Below, in pieces: positions 1 to 11,262 of a stretch of DNA of 64,000 nt. The stretch spans positions 60,835,268 to 60,899,267 of the forward strand of contig CM043944.1 of assembly GCA_014529385.2 (NCBI GenBank), read 5' to 3'. Below the pieces are notes generated by a model. It was not told the DNA's origin and searched no databases. It saw only the letters and a list, made by a program, of their open reading frames with translations. The stretch is from Adiantum capillus-veneris (taxonomy: Eukaryota > Streptophyta > Polypodiopsida > Polypodiales > Pteridaceae). Positions within the stretch are counted from its first letter, which is position 1. Each line of letters starts with the position of its first letter. The translations under genes were made by a program, and so were the position numbers.

Positions 1-2700
1 TTCCAAAGATATGTCACATATGTTTTTCAACTGTTCTTCGGAACATCCATAAGAGTGTTCATTGATGATTTTTGTATATATAGGTCCCGTATTTCACATT
101 TAGAAAAGGTAACTGAAGGTTTGGCCAGGTTGCAGAGCCTAGGTGGGCAATTAAATGTGGATAAATGCCACATTGGGGAGAGTAAAGTCATTCTACTAGG
201 CCATGAAATTTTAGCAAAAGGTATCAACGCCGACCCAAGGTCCGCACTCATAGCCCTACCTTCACCAACGACCGCACGTCAACTGGTCTCTTTTCTACAA
301 AAGGTGAGGTACTTAAGTAGATTCATACATCTACTATCACAACTTGTTCTACCACTGCAACAACTCACTCAAAGATCAACTTTCACTTGGGACGAGGAAA
401 GCGAACATCACTACAACAAGGTAAAGGAGGTCTTAGCCACTCTGCCAACTATCTCACCACCTAAATGGGATGAAAAATTCTATGTCACCTCAAGTGTTGG
501 TGATGACTCATTGGGGGCTGTGCTACTCCAAAAGGATACGACGACATCTTTCATGAGGCCAATCTACTTCTCTAGTCGAATGATGACAGCAGGAGAGAAA
601 GGTTTCACCCATGTGGAACACTTAGTACTAGCTCTTAGATTTGCAACTACAAAGTTTAGGTCATATTTGCTGCCTAAGCAATTTGTGATTCTAACCACGG
701 ATGAAATATTTCCCTATGTTGTACAACACATGGATGTGTCTGATAGAATTACTAAATGGCTAGTTCGTCTGCAAGAGTTTGACTACACGGTACAGGTAGA
801 AAGCACGACAAGGGCAAGTTTGGGGGGACTCATGACCTACCAAGTCTTTGAAAGGAAGGAGAAGCAATCTAAGGAAGGAGAAGTCCGATTACCTCCAGTA
901 CCACCGATGGTAGAAGGAGCATACTCTCTCTACTTTGATGGAGCCTACAAGCGAGCGTCCGACAAAGCAGCTGCAGGCATAGTGGTCTTTGATGACAAAG
1001 GGACAAAGGTATTTTCGTTGGGCCAATTGTTAGATTCACATTCTAACAATGAAGCTAAGTATGCAGCACTAACCAAGGGTCTACAATGGTGCGTCTCGCA
1101 AGGTGTACAACGCCTTAATGTATTTGGGGATGCTCTACTTCTGGTAAGGCAAGTAAATGGAGCATGGACATGCAAGAATCCTAGTTTAAGGACTCACTTA
1201 AGTGGAGTAAAAACCTAGTTGGGTAAGTTTGAAGAAGTTCAAATACACCATATCCCAAGGGCTCAAAACCAAGAAGCAGATGCCCTAGCAAGTGAAAGAC
1301 TACAGGAAGTGGTGGTTGGAGCAATAAAACTAAAGCTCCCTCTATTTCAAGGAAGTGATGCCTTACCTGACATCATGCATTTTTTGGAAACAGGGGAATG
1401 CCCATCAGATTTAACAAAGGGACAGAAGCAATGGCTGACGCGGAAGGCCACAAGGTATCGACTCATCAATGACGGTTTGTACTGTAAGGGTAAGGACCAA
1501 ATACTCAGGAAAATCCCTCTCTCTCAGGAAATCACGGGAGTAATTGCTAGCTGTCACGACGGGGTTTGTGGTGGTCACTTTGCCCTAGACATAACAAGTA
1601 GGAAAATCTTGCAGGCAGGCTTCATATGGCCTAGCCTCAACCGTGATGTACACCACTGGTGCAAAACATGTAAGTTGTGTCAAAAGGACGGCACTAGGTC
1701 ACTTATGCCTGAACCACAGACACCTATTCTCTCATATGGCCCATTTGAAAAATGGGGTATTGATGCCATTGGGCCATTACCTAGGGCCAGCTCAGGAAAA
1801 TTATACATTATCATGGGGGTCGACTACATGACTAGATGGGCAGAGGCTACAGCCACCACTAGAATCACAGCGGTAGAGGTAGCTAAATTTATCTATGAGC
1901 ACATATGCTGTAGGTTTGGCACACCTTTAGAGATCATCTCTGATAGAGGACCAGGTTTCAGAGCAGACTTGGTAGGAGAATTAATGCAGAAACTGGGCAT
2001 TACAAGGAGGCACTCCTCACCATATTACCCTCAATGTAATGGCCTAGTTGAAAAGGTAAATGGAATGGTTTCTAAAATTATTACCAAGCAGGTAAACAAT
2101 CATCCTGGAGACTGGGATAAGTATCTACTACCAGCTTTATGGGCCTACAGAACTTCATTTCGTACATCCTTGGGATTCACACCATATCATCTAGTATTTG
2201 GTAAGGAAGCAATCTTGCCCATTGAAGTGCAACTACAAAGTCTCAAAGCAATGGCAAGCCAGCTTCAACAGCCCAACATGCATTTGAGATATCACATCAT
2301 CAACTTGGAAAGACTGCAGCTGGATAGAGAAGAAGCAATAAATTATTATGCAGCACAAGCAGAGCATAGACGGCTTAGTTTTAACGAGCATCTCCGGAAA
2401 AAAGAATTGAAGAAAGGAATGTTGGTGCTCTGCTACGACAATCGCTTCGACACGCGCAAGGATAAGAAACTCCTACTCCGATGGGAAGGCCCTTTCATCA
2501 TCAGGAAAAAGTATGCCAATGGAAGCTACCAGCTTATGGAGGCTGATGGCAAACTTCATAAAACCAGGGTAAATGGTTGGCGACTTAAACCTTATTTTCT
2601 TCGATTTGATCAGGCTCCACCAATTGACATTCCAGATGAGAACACACCATCAGCCACCACCTCCAACGATAATGATCAAACAGATGAGCTAGAGACATGA
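1..2700 (+). pseudogene. pol: Element E: Tat-lineage Ty3/gypsy pol, 3' part (RT end, two RNase H domains, integrase)
   Basis: The frame is open from base 1, so the gene starts outside the window. Seen in order: the end of reverse transcriptase with catalytic V-F-I-D-D near residue 20; a degenerate first RNase H (about 150-230); a second, archaeal-type RNase H beginning Y-F-D-G-A near residue 310 with later N-N-E-A and G-D-A motifs; an H-H-C-C integrase finger; and an integrase core with D (GIDAIGP), D (SDRGPGF) and E (GLVEKVNG). A second RNase H next to the first is known from the Tat/Ogre branch of plant Ty3/gypsy elements. One in-frame TAG at 1216-1218 breaks the frame just after the second RNase H core; otherwise it runs to the TGA at 2698-2700. 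The polypurine tract and 3' LTR follow directly. Enzyme identity is certain; activity is unlikely. Confidence 0.93.
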
Positions 2701-2712
2701 ATGCCTCTAGCC

Positions 2713-2728
2713 AAAAGGGGAGGGCTAA
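2713..2728 (+). other. Element E polypurine tract
   Basis: AAAAGGGGAGGG followed by CTAA lies directly before the TG that opens the LTR. Element C has the same layout on the other strand (GGGGGAGGGCTAA then TG). It is the expected plus-strand primer for reverse transcription. Confidence 0.8.
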
Positions 2729-3560
2729 TGATGGGGGCTTTTCACAAGCCAAGCTCCCATACCCCTCTTCTCTCGTCCCCACCCCATGAAAACCCCCTCT
2801 TAGGAAGGGAGTGATAAAAATCATTGGAAAAAGTAAGAAAAAAATAAAGTATGATTATGTAAATATATAAGAAAGGTAAAATAGGCCACCTCATGCCTGC
2901 GGTGTAGCCCATCCCCACCTTGCCTCCTTTTTCTCCACTGTTGCCCCGTCGTGTGTCCCTTTTCCTATCCTCCACTCAAAAGGTCAACCACCTCTCTCTT
3001 CCCCTTGTCCTTTCTCCTTTCTCTCTCCCCTCAAGCTACCCCACCTCTCACCAATAATGCATTATAACTCACCAATAATGCACCAACTCACATGCAACTT
3101 ACCCTATCTTCCAAAATAGTATACCCCACCCCCTCTTTCTCTCTCCTATCATATCCCATGACCCACATACCCTCCTCTCTCTCTCTAAAGGGCGCCATGT
3201 CTCTTGTCTTGTAGCTAAATAACCTCCCCCACACTCACACACACTCAGTTTCACTGAAAAAGGTGACACAGACCCATCCCCACCCGGTGGTTACCTGATT
3301 TTTCTTGTGTTCACACACATCTGCACACAGATTCACCTCTGAAAACACTCCCCTCTCTCCCCTCTTGTAATTACTTTATTCTCCATGTCACCTCTCACTT
3401 TTTTTCATCAACCCATCTCTCTCTCTTAGTCTCTCTCTCATGAGACTGCTGTTCTGGCACATATACACACAGCCAAACAAGTGGGGCCCACAGTCACATG
3501 GCCTATGTAGATAATGATTTCTTCATTTCTAAATTCTAGAATTTCTCCCCCCTCCTCCCC

Positions 3561-3570
3561 TATATAAAGA
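3561..3570 (+). promoter_or_regulatory. LTR TATA box, element E
   Basis: TATATAAAGA in a GC-richer setting about 830 bp into the LTR. An AATAAA follows about 300 bp downstream, giving a normal U3-R-U5 order. The transcription start would be about 25-35 bp downstream. Confidence 0.65.
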
Positions 3571-3868
3571 GGGGTCACCATCACACAAAAACACACAACA
3601 TCACCAAAGAACACACTATGCACTGTGTGTGCCTAGTGCACACACACACACCCACACCATCACCATCACCGCAATCACCATGCTTGTCTTGAGCATGACC
3701 TCTACACCCTTGGCTATGGAAGATGAAGGGCAACTAAATGAAGGATGATGGCCATAATCCTCGTGCGAGTCTTCGCCATCAACTCCCACCTATCCACCAT
3801 GTGCTCTACCACTCTCTCCCTTCTCGTTCCCCTACCCTATGCTCCCCATTTCATCGCCTAATTCTCTA

Positions 3869-3874
3869 AATAAA
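3869..3874 (+). promoter_or_regulatory. LTR polyadenylation signal, element E
   Basis: AATAAA on the sense strand, followed by a T/G-rich stretch near 3885-3910, downstream of the TATA box. Consistent with the R region end. Confidence 0.5.
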
Positions 3875-4260
3875 GCCTGAGGTTTTGTGAGTATGTTTTC
3901 TTGCAATGTTTTGCCCATGTGAGGTGTGCGGAATCGCCACCTAGTCTTGTGTTTTGGAGTGAGCTTGTGTATATGTGAAGGGTGTGCGGATTCGCCATCC
4001 TTTTGTGATGCCTAAGTACTAAGCCACTATACCCCCTCCCTCACTCCCTCTCTCTCTCTCTCACTTGATCTCATTCATTACTCCCAAGCATCCATCTCTC
4101 TTGGATGAAAAGTTTGTTATGGTGGTGTGTTGTTTGCGTCCTAGCCGTTGAAGCTAGGTGGTGCCCCCTGTTTGCTTTACCATGATAGGCTCGAGGCGTG
4201 CCATTCGGTCCTCGGTGTTTTAGAGGCTGTCGGGGTTCGGGGTTCGCTTTGCTCCCGTCA

Positions 4261-5145
4261 ACATCTATTAACAAACCCTTCTTTGGGCTGTTGTCTTTGC
4301 CTAGGAAGTGGCCCTGATGGTTGGTCTTTTTCTTCAAGCTTTGCAAGATTCACCTTCAAGTCACGCATTCCCTTCACAAGCTCATCTAGCATGGACTCAT
4401 CAAACTTAGGAGAGATAAAAGTAGGCTTTACCATTTTGTCAGGAGTTGAGGTGGAAGGACTTGTAGTGTTAAGTACCATCTTGTCCCTTCTTCTTTGTCG
4501 TTTGGCAAGCAGTGAGACGGCACCTTCCACCTCATTTCAGTCGGTCTTTAGTCCTTGCTCAGCATCTTTATCTTCAAGAAGAAGCTCCAAATTTTCTTGA
4601 AACTCTTTACCTGCAACTTGTAAGAAAAGATCTGTCTTCTCTGCATCTAGTGTGGCCCTTTCTGTCCTTGTGAGTTGTGCATAGCGCCGCTCAAATTCCC
4701 TAAGTAGTTCTGTTATTGATAGTCCTTGCTTTGGCTTGACTACCCATTCTAAGAATGTCCTTTTGGTCACTCTCTCAGATTCCTCCATGAAATATTCCTC
4801 CTTTAAAGCTACTTTGAGTTCTTCCCAATTTCTCCCATGCCCATCTTTAATTGCCCTAACATGCTCCCTAATTTCTGGAGCAACAACTAGCTCAAAGCTT
4901 TGAATCATCTCACCTTCTGACACGCGATGCAGCTCCATCTCCTTCACATACTCGCGTAAGTACTTGGTTACATCTTTGCCATTGAACTGATCCATTCTGT
5001 TGACGACCGCTTGCATGGCCTTCGTTGCTGAAATCTCCCTTCTTTCAGTAGCATGTTTTTGTTGCATGAACATTGCAAATGCTTGAAACATTTGCATTGT
5101 TGCTGGGTCAAAATGCATACCCTGTTGCTCAACATGATCACCCAT
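4261..5145 (-). pseudogene. gag: Element D': gag fragment interrupted by E
   Basis: Near-identical copy of the D gag (12280-13164). The likely start is the ATG at 5145, although the frame is open a few codons upstream (from a TTG at 5157). The capsid-like region ends at an in-frame TGA (4537-4539), the same stop as in D at 12556; the next frame continues with the KRQRRRDK basic stretch. The fragment ends exactly where E's LTR ends (4260/4261), so E most likely inserted into this gag and the rest lies left of the window. It follows an LTR and a primer site, so it is the start of a second internal region, not part of D. Confidence 0.85.
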
Positions 5146-5173
5146 GGTTACCCACAAACTCTCACCCTAGCAG

Positions 5174-5192
5174 ATTCGCGTCGGGTTCACCA
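5174..5192 (-). other. Primer binding site, D'
   Basis: Reads TGGTGAACCCGACGCGAAT on the minus strand, six bases inside the LTR end. Identical to D (13193-13211) and nearly so to F (54211-54228). The priming tRNA is not identified. Confidence 0.7.
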
Positions 5193-5399
5193 AAAATATG
5201 TCGAGAAATTTGCGATCTTGCCAGGAAAGCACCGGGCTTATGGCTGTGAGAGTTTGTGAGAGAACTCAACAAAAACTATATGAAGGAGTTAAACCATAGA
5301 TGCCATGAAGACTAGGGTTTGGAAAGAAGTGCAATCAAAGAAGACTCACTCTTTCTCTCTTGCACTCACACACACAAAGAAAGAACACAAAAGAGAATG

Positions 5400-5612
5400 T
5401 CAAAACAATACGAAGATGAAAGCATCAAGGCTATGGTCATATCGTATCATGGGTAATATGAAAGGGTTAATGGATGAGTTAATGGCATTCAATCTTGGCT
5501 GACCAAATAGGCTACGAATTGTTCTTTGGAATTGTAGTTTTGTGCTTACCATAATATATATATTTTGTCTAGTGATTGGGATTAATTGTGTGTACAAATC
5601 CTCTTGGTTCAT
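5400..5612 (-). CDS. Leader small ORF 'b' (LTR copy 1)
   Basis: 70 codons, ATG to stop, within the transcribed part of the LTR. Not recognised as a known family. It is the LTR duplicate of 13419-13631 with only a few changes. Shared with B (27953-28162) and C (40814-41026): an R-Q near residue 15, T-K-L-x-F-Q near 25, G-x-x-R-L, I-N-x-S-[IV]-N-P-F-I-L-P-x-I-R-Y-D and a hydrophobic C-terminus. Its ATG overlaps the stop of ORF 'a' as ATGA. Confidence 0.6.
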   Translation of the reverse strand: MNQEDLYTQLIPITRQNIYIMVSTKLQFQRTIRSLFGQPRLNAINSSINPFILPMIRYDHSLDAFIFVLF

Positions 5613-5827
5613 AGCAAGATAACTACGCTTACATCAAAAGAAAAATTATAGTCTATGAGAGGTAGTATGATGGGATCCGGTGATAGAAGTATTTCATTGA
5701 GCCTTTCAGGGCCGAAGAGAAACACTATACGTTGTTGAAAGTGTATTTTACGGCTAATCCATACGTTAATTCTAATAGATCGTACAGAGTGAAAGCGATA
5801 GAAATGATCATCATGTGGGTTATTCAT
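5609..5827 (-). CDS. Leader small ORF 'a' (LTR copy 1)
   Basis: 72 codons from an ATG. Paralogue of ORF 'b', which follows it. Key pattern: S-R-K-I-H-F-Q-Q-R near residue 25, then F-G-x-E-R-L-N-E-I-L-L-S-P-D-P-I-I-L-P-L-I and a hydrophobic tail. LTR duplicate of 13628-13846. Function unknown. Confidence 0.6.
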   Translation of the reverse strand: MNNPHDDHFYRFHSVRSIRINVWISRKIHFQQRIVFLFGPERLNEILLSPDPIILPLIDYNFSFDVSVVILL

Positions 5828-7204
5828 CTAGGATAGTATGTGAGAAATGTAGATATGAGAGAAGTGAAGAGATGAGAAGTTTCCCTCCCAAGCCCTATTC
5901 TTGCCCGTAGGCAATAAGGATACTGCGGGGAGAGATGTACCTGTAGCGAAGAGAACCTAGAGAGGATGAACTACTAAGAATGAGAGAGATAGATTTGGTT
6001 AAAGAGATGAGATTAGATATATATATATATGTTGGATTAGAGATGAAAATGAAAACAACAAGAAATCAAGAAAACATCAATGTAGAACACATCTTACTTG
6101 ACAAACCCTTCGACACCATTATTGATGGAGAGAGAAGAAGAGTGGAGAATTCCACTTTGATTGATACACCAAGTGTAAGACCTTCTTTGATTAGAAATGA
6201 TCTTCCAAGGTTAGCTTGTTGCAAGAATGGCTAGTCTTCTTCTAGAAAAAAGTGTAGGCTTGAACTTATGTTAATGGCTAAGTACAATTAGGCGTTACTA
6301 CTCACTCCCTCATGAATTCCTCTCATCAATGGCTTGAATGCTTGAGTTCCTTCCAAGGAAGAAGAGGTCCCCTTTTATAGGTGAAGGGAACCCCCAAGGG
6401 TTTACACAAGAATAGAGGAGCCAGTGTGAACAGGAATTGGAAAAGTTGGAAATGAGCTGCCCCTGCATGATGTGGGCAGACTGGGGTCCAGTATTTTGAT
6501 CATATCTCCTCAACCGTAGCTCCAAATAAAAAAGTAAAAATATGGGCAAAAACTTCAACTCATTAGCTACGATTATCATTTTAAAATTGTTTTCCAATTT
6601 GGATTGGAACCTTGTGTAAAAAATTCATCAAAATAGGGTCCATTTATGGCAGCAAAAGTCTTCATGTGGCCTCCTTAGCCTAAACTTTCATTTAATTCCA
6701 AAGGACACCTCATGCCATATGAAAGCATGACATTGCTTCTTGACAAAGTTTTGTAATCATGCTTGCAATAATGCATTAAAATAAGTGTATCTTTGAAATC
6801 ATGCCACCTAGTGTCCCACTAGGATTTTATTCCCTCCTAGTAGCTATTTAAAAAGAAATATAAGAAAAGTATAAAAAATACATAGAATATATATATATTG
6901 TAGTTTACCCTAGATATAGGATCTTGCTAGGGTGTGAGGTGATAATGAAATAGTAGAAATAAATAATCAATGCTTTTTGCCCCAAGTTAAAGAGGCGGAG
7001 CTATTGATGCTTTTCCCATAGTATTTTCTGATGGTAAAGTAAGGATATGTTACCCTTGAGAAAAATAATAGGATGAGATAGAAGGCTTATTATTATACTT
7101 AAATATGCATATGTACACTATAGGAAATATAATTATGTATCTAAAAAAATACAAGATAGATCTTGTAGCATGCGTTCCCACTATGTACGTGTCACAGCAC
7201 GACA

Positions 7205-7218
7205 TCCACCCCCTCTAT
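7205..7218 (-). other. Polypurine tract, element D
   Basis: ATAGAGGGGGTGGA on the minus strand, directly before the LTR start TGTCGTG. Element F has GGGGGTGGA at the matching place (49211-49220). Confidence 0.75.
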
Positions 7219-7262
7219 ACCTGCACATCCTACCGTATGTGCCACATTGTCTCTTTGTAAGA

Positions 7263-7829
7263 TTAGACCTCTTGTACATCTTCCTTGTCTTCTTCTTCAC
7301 TGGATGATTCCAGAGCTTCATGTTCACTTTGATCTTCACCTGTGTTTTTCTCTTCTTCCTCATCCATATCTTCTAGATCATTGTCTCCTCTTCTCTTAAA
7401 CATTTTAATCCTTTTTCCTACAATGGGAATCTTTACTTCTGTACCATCTAGTTCAGACAAGCTGTAAGTAGCATTTTCATGCACATGCTTTACAACATAC
7501 GATCCAAACCATCTTTTTGAGAACTTACGCTTGACTGTGTGCTGGTTATCAAGGCTACTATCATACACTAAAACCCAGTCACCTTTGTCAATTGCTTTTC
7601 TCCTGAGTCGATGTCGCTTATCAAAATAGTCCTTGTTTTTCAACCTTGCATTTTTGAGTCGTTCTTTTGCAGCTTCAATGTCTCCAGGTCTTCTCTCTAG
7701 CTGCCTTATACGCAATGCAAGGAGATCTTCCTTACTAAGCCCCTCTTGCCAAGGTAGTACATTCCATGTGGGAATTGTATCCTCAATCGGCATCACTAGC
7801 TTTTGACCATGCATTAGTTCCGCAGGCAT
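7263..7829 (-). pseudogene. pol: Element D: integrase C-terminal part
   Basis: 188 codons continuing the integrase from 7842 after one in-frame TGA. Contains the GPY/F-like segment (R-W-F-G-S-Y-V-V-K-H) and ends in an acidic tail rich in E and D. The equivalent part of F (within 49269-49850) is uninterrupted at this point. About 40 bp separates its stop from the polypurine-tract region. Confidence 0.85.
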
Positions 7830-7841
7830 GTAGCCAGTTAC

Positions 7842-10199
7842 TCAGCTATGTGTTGTACGATCAGCCCATAAAGCATATGGTAACAATTTTGGCCACTCAC
7901 CAACTCTTCCTTCGCAAGCCTTGGCCAAAGCTTTGATGATAGGAGGATGCCCTCTTTCACTCTTTCCATTGCCTTCAGGGTTGTAAGCTATATTAAGAGA
8001 AAGCTTGATCCCTAATCTAGAAAAGAACTCCCTTGCTTCTTCGGCATCCAGTTCACCTCGATCTGCAGTGATTTTTCCCACACAACCATAACGGCAAATC
8101 ACCTCATCAAGAAGGAATTTGCACACTGCTTCTGTGGTTTTAGCTCTTAATGCTCTTCCTTTAACCTGGTTAGTTAGTTCCTCTCGTGCAAGAACCAAGT
8201 ATCTCATCTGCCAGAGTCCTAAAGGCATCGTGACTAGATCCACAACCCATTTATAGTGCATGGCTAGTGGATATGTAGGGTGCAATCCATCACGATGTCG
8301 AACATTTGAATACATTTGACAAGTTACACATGACTCTACAAACTGAGATACATCTTTATACATACCCTTCCACCAGTATTTTTCTTTCAACTTGGAGAAG
8401 GTTGCCCACACACCCCTGTGTCCAGCGGATAGACTCTCATGAAACTCTTGCACGAGCTTTACTTGAGTCTCTTTTTTACATATAACCCGTTGTGGTGTAG
8501 CACCCTTTTGTTTAGGATGCTTCCACAAGTAACCATCCCTTAAAAAGTACCCATATGCTTTCGTGCGTATCCTCTTGAATTCTTGTTCAGACCAATCATC
8601 CTGTTTTGTTAGAGTACTCAAGTACCTTCCAATAGAAAGCCAATCACCTTCATAAAGATCTTTCAAGAACAATTCAAGTGAATTAGTCATGCAGACATTG
8701 TTACCTTTGACATGAGAGATAGAATAGAATTTTGTGCCTACATCATCTCCCTCATCAATCATTTGCGACTCATCTTCATACCTTGCCCTTGATAGCATAT
8801 CTGCCACTGTATTGTCTTTACCTGCAATGTGCTTAAACTCGGGATTTAAGGACTTAATGTAAGCAATCCACCGCAACATAGCAATGTCTGGTGTTGAGCA
8901 GCTTGTAATCATCCCAAGAAGTGGTAGACAATCTGTTTCTACAACCACACATGCACCAATTAGGTACTCTTTCCCACTTTTCAAGGCTGTAACCATACCC
9001 CATAACTCTCTCTTTATCTGTGGATAGTTTCTTTGGCGAGAACTTAGTACCTTTACTCCAAATCTTACCACATACATGTGTCCTTCTTTGTCATCTTGCC
9101 CTATTGCCCATCCAATCCGTGTAGGATTGGTATCTACTATCACAATCACTGGCCTTTGACACTCATAGTCTACCTTTCTCAAAGTCATTGCTGATTGGAG
9201 TAACTCCTTTAGCTTTTTCATGGATTTTACATGTGCTTCTGTCCATTTAAACTTTTGATTCTTTCTAAGCAGCTGATAAAGAGGATCAGCTACATGTGCA
9301 TAATGTGGAATCCAAATAACATAGAAGACACATGCTCCCAGAAACCTTCTAACCGCAGTGATGCTACTGCATGTTTCTTTCATTCTTTGGATGGCATCTA
9401 CCTTTGATGGACAAGGTTTCCTACCATATGGCCCACACATGTGCCCCACAATGAGCACTTCTTTGACACCAAACATAGACTTTTTCCCTGACAATGTAAG
9501 ATTCACTTCTTCCAACCTAGACAAAATTTTATCACAATCATTTATGTGATTTACCAAAAACCTGCGACATCCGTTGAGATCCAAAGCTTCATCTTTGTCA
9601 CTTTCTTCACATCCTTTGATAGGCAAATCATCAATGAAAGGCATTGTGATTTGAGGAATAAAGTCACGTAAGACCTTATTCATCCCATTCATCATATGTG
9701 CAACCGAGTTGGTTGCTCCCTGTGGCAAGGTACACATCCTTACCAAACCCAAAGGTGTCTTCATGGTTGTCAAGTCTCTGCTTTCGATTGCAAGCTTAAA
9801 TTGATCATACCCTGAGTAGAGATCCCCCATTGAGTAGATTGCCCTCCCTGCAAACGCCTCTGCAAATTCATCCACAATTGGACCTATTCCTACATTTCTA
9901 ATTGTCACCTTGTTCACTGGTTGCATATCTTGGATGAAGCGTAGAGAACCATTCTTCTTCGGAACTGTGAACCACCTGTTTGAGTATGGAGCACAAAAAG
10001 GCTCCAAGATTCCCATTTTGATTTTCTCATTCAGTAGCTCTACTAACTTTGGCAAATGAGCCTTTGGAACCGGAATAGGCCGCAGATTCCAAGGCACATG
10101 AGGTATTGTGAAAATTACCATAGGAGCTACAATATAAGGATCAACACATCCTATCTCATGTGGCTCAAATGCAAAAGCATTACCATGCTTTGAAAGCAT
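7842..10199 (-). CDS. pol: Element D: reverse transcriptase, RNase H, integrase core (785 codons)
   Basis: Longest open frame of the D family. RT spans about residues 40-260, with V-P-K-K-N-G-S near 79, M-G-D-L-Y-S-G-Y near 124, L-P-Q-G-A near 158 and catalytic F-I-D-D at 188-191. RNase H follows at about 345-480 (D in I-V-D-T near 356, K-R-E-L-W near 397, E-T-D near 421, A-D-M-L-S late). Then come an H-H-C-C finger (H-E-S-L...C-V-T-C) and an integrase core with V-V-D-L, A-D-R-G-E-L-D and an E in G-K-S-E-R. There is one RNase H only, unlike B, C and E. Its RT is clearly unlike the Tat and chromovirus RTs nearby. The frame is open but flanked by stops, so the whole polyprotein is broken. Confidence 0.9.
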   Translation of the reverse strand: MLSKHGNAFAFEPHEIGCVDPYIVAPMVIFTIPHVPWNLRPIPVPKAHLPKLVELLNEKIKMGILEPFCAPYSNRWFTVPKKNGSLRFIQDMQPVNKVTIRNVGIGPIVDEFAEAFAGRAIYSMGDLYSGYDQFKLAIESRDLTTMKTPLGLVRMCTLPQGATNSVAHMMNGMNKVLRDFIPQITMPFIDDLPIKGCEESDKDEALDLNGCRRFLVNHINDCDKILSRLEEVNLTLSGKKSMFGVKEVLIVGHMCGPYGRKPCPSKVDAIQRMKETCSSITAVRRFLGACVFYVIWIPHYAHVADPLYQLLRKNQKFKWTEAHVKSMKKLKELLQSAMTLRKVDYECQRPVIVIVDTNPTRIGWAIGQDDKEGHMYVVRFGVKVLSSRQRNYPQIKRELWGMVTALKSGKEYLIGACVVVETDCLPLLGMITSCSTPDIAMLRWIAYIKSLNPEFKHIAGKDNTVADMLSRARYEDESQMIDEGDDVGTKFYSISHVKGNNVCMTNSLELFLKDLYEGDWLSIGRYLSTLTKQDDWSEQEFKRIRTKAYGYFLRDGYLWKHPKQKGATPQRVICKKETQVKLVQEFHESLSAGHRGVWATFSKLKEKYWWKGMYKDVSQFVESCVTCQMYSNVRHRDGLHPTYPLAMHYKWVVDLVTMPLGLWQMRYLVLAREELTNQVKGRALRAKTTEAVCKFLLDEVICRYGCVGKITADRGELDAEEAREFFSRLGIKLSLNIAYNPEGNGKSERGHPPIIKALAKACEGRVGEWPKLLPYALWADRTTHS

Positions 10200-10223
10200 T
10201 TCTTTGAAGCACTTTGTCTCCTC

Positions 10224-10721
10224 CTATGTTAGAAACTCCTCGCAACCAATCTGCAACTCTTGAAAAGACTCCTTTGTGAAGGTATGCCCGATCTTTTTAG
10301 GATTCCGCAAACTTGGTTGTAAAGAAGCCTGTTCAATCTTTTCCCTGTTGTTGGGTGGTAAGGGTGAAGCTACTGGTTTCACCTTCTTTGCTACACTCTT
10401 GTATTTAGTTTCAACATGGACTTTTGGGCCAACTGTTTGGCTTTCTTTAAAGGCTTCTATTACTTGATACATTTCCATAGAGCAAACTTCCACAACTTCA
10501 TTTTCAAGATGCAAACTAGACCTCATTATAGCATCAAGCTCACCCATCGTATCTACAAAAGAAACTTGTTCACACAAACCCAAAACATTTTCAGTAGGCT
10601 TTAGCAACCCACTCTTTTTCATGCCTATTTGTACATTATGCACATATTGCTTCTCATATCTCTTCAAATCTTCAAGTTTTGTAAAACATACTGATCCATT
10701 CATTGTTACCAAGGAGCTCAT
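10224..10721 (-). pseudogene. Element D: protease-RT linker
   Basis: 165 codons between protease and RT, with no recognised domain. F has a matching segment (51268-51645) with the shared V-C-S-M-E-M-Y and K-V-H-V-E-T-K-Y-K type motifs, so it is a real part of the polyprotein. It ends at a TAG one codon before E-E-T-K-C, then joins the RT frame. Confidence 0.65.
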
Positions 10722-10789
10722 CGAGAAAGTTTCACCTATTTTTGGATCAGGCGAGACCCTTTTTCTTTCTGTACCACTCCAATTCCGCT

Positions 10790-11262
10790 TTACAATGATA
10801 CTTGGCCAAAACCCATCATTTCTCTATGATCATGAAACTCTTTGCTTACTTTTGCTAGAGGATGTTCTCTGAGGTTGTCACGATTTCTTTCATGGTTTAC
10901 ACAAACTGTGAGAAATTGGACAGCTCGTTTACCATCTTTGCTACGTATTCTAGCATATGCTGAACCATCGTCCATTACCTTTGTTTCCATTCGAACTCCC
11001 ACAATGTAGGGTTGTCCAAGGATGAGATGATATGAAGATGTATCATGTACAAAGAAGTTTTGGTCAATCTTTACATCACCTATTGTTACCTTCACACCTG
11101 GACATGCTGCATACAATTCACCGGATGAATTGTTTGCCACTTTTACCATCCAGCCATGATCTGTGTCCATCGGCCATTTGCACTTGTTGTAGAGACTCTT
11201 TGATCTTATGTTTATTTATGAACCATGGTCAATCAAGGCAACAAATGGCTCTTCAAGATCAC
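10790..11262 (-). pseudogene. Element D: aspartic protease
   Basis: Upstream bases encode L-I-D-H-G-S, the protease active-site box, then a TAA where F has a Glu codon, then an open stretch (10790-11170) with the flap and a Y-x-L-I-L-G-Q-P-Y motif typical of retroviral-type proteases. F (51755-52231) has the same unit without this stop. It joins the gag frame at about 11263 by a frameshift or stop. Confidence 0.75.

Larger units (their letters stand above)
2729..4260 (+). repeat. Element E 3' LTR (about 1.53 kb)
   Basis: Starts TGATGGGGG after the polypurine tract and ends CCCGTCA. From 4261 the sequence matches the D gag (same as 12280 onward), so the 3' boundary is fixed by comparison. Inside are a TATA box (3561), an AATAAA signal (3869) and a CT-rich tract near 4020-4065, all on the element's sense strand, as expected for an LTR. 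The other LTR is left of the window. Apart from signals the LTR shows no coding sequence; the open frames here are short and unlike known proteins. Confidence 0.85.
5199..7204 (-). repeat. LTR shared by D (as 3' LTR) and D' (as 5' LTR)
   Basis: About 2.0 kb, TG...CA in both readings (plus strand TGTCGAGAAA to GCACGACA). It matches 13218-15288 with scattered single-base differences and lacks the long (GT)n of that copy. On its right it abuts D's polypurine tract; on its left lie a primer site and a gag start. One LTR therefore serves two internal regions. A TATA-like CTATAAAAG (minus strand) lies at 6372-6380. Confidence 0.9.

Noticed and set aside
2585-2975. Minus-strand ORFs at the end of E and in its LTR
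   Set aside because: Antisense to the integrase end and LTR; low complexity.
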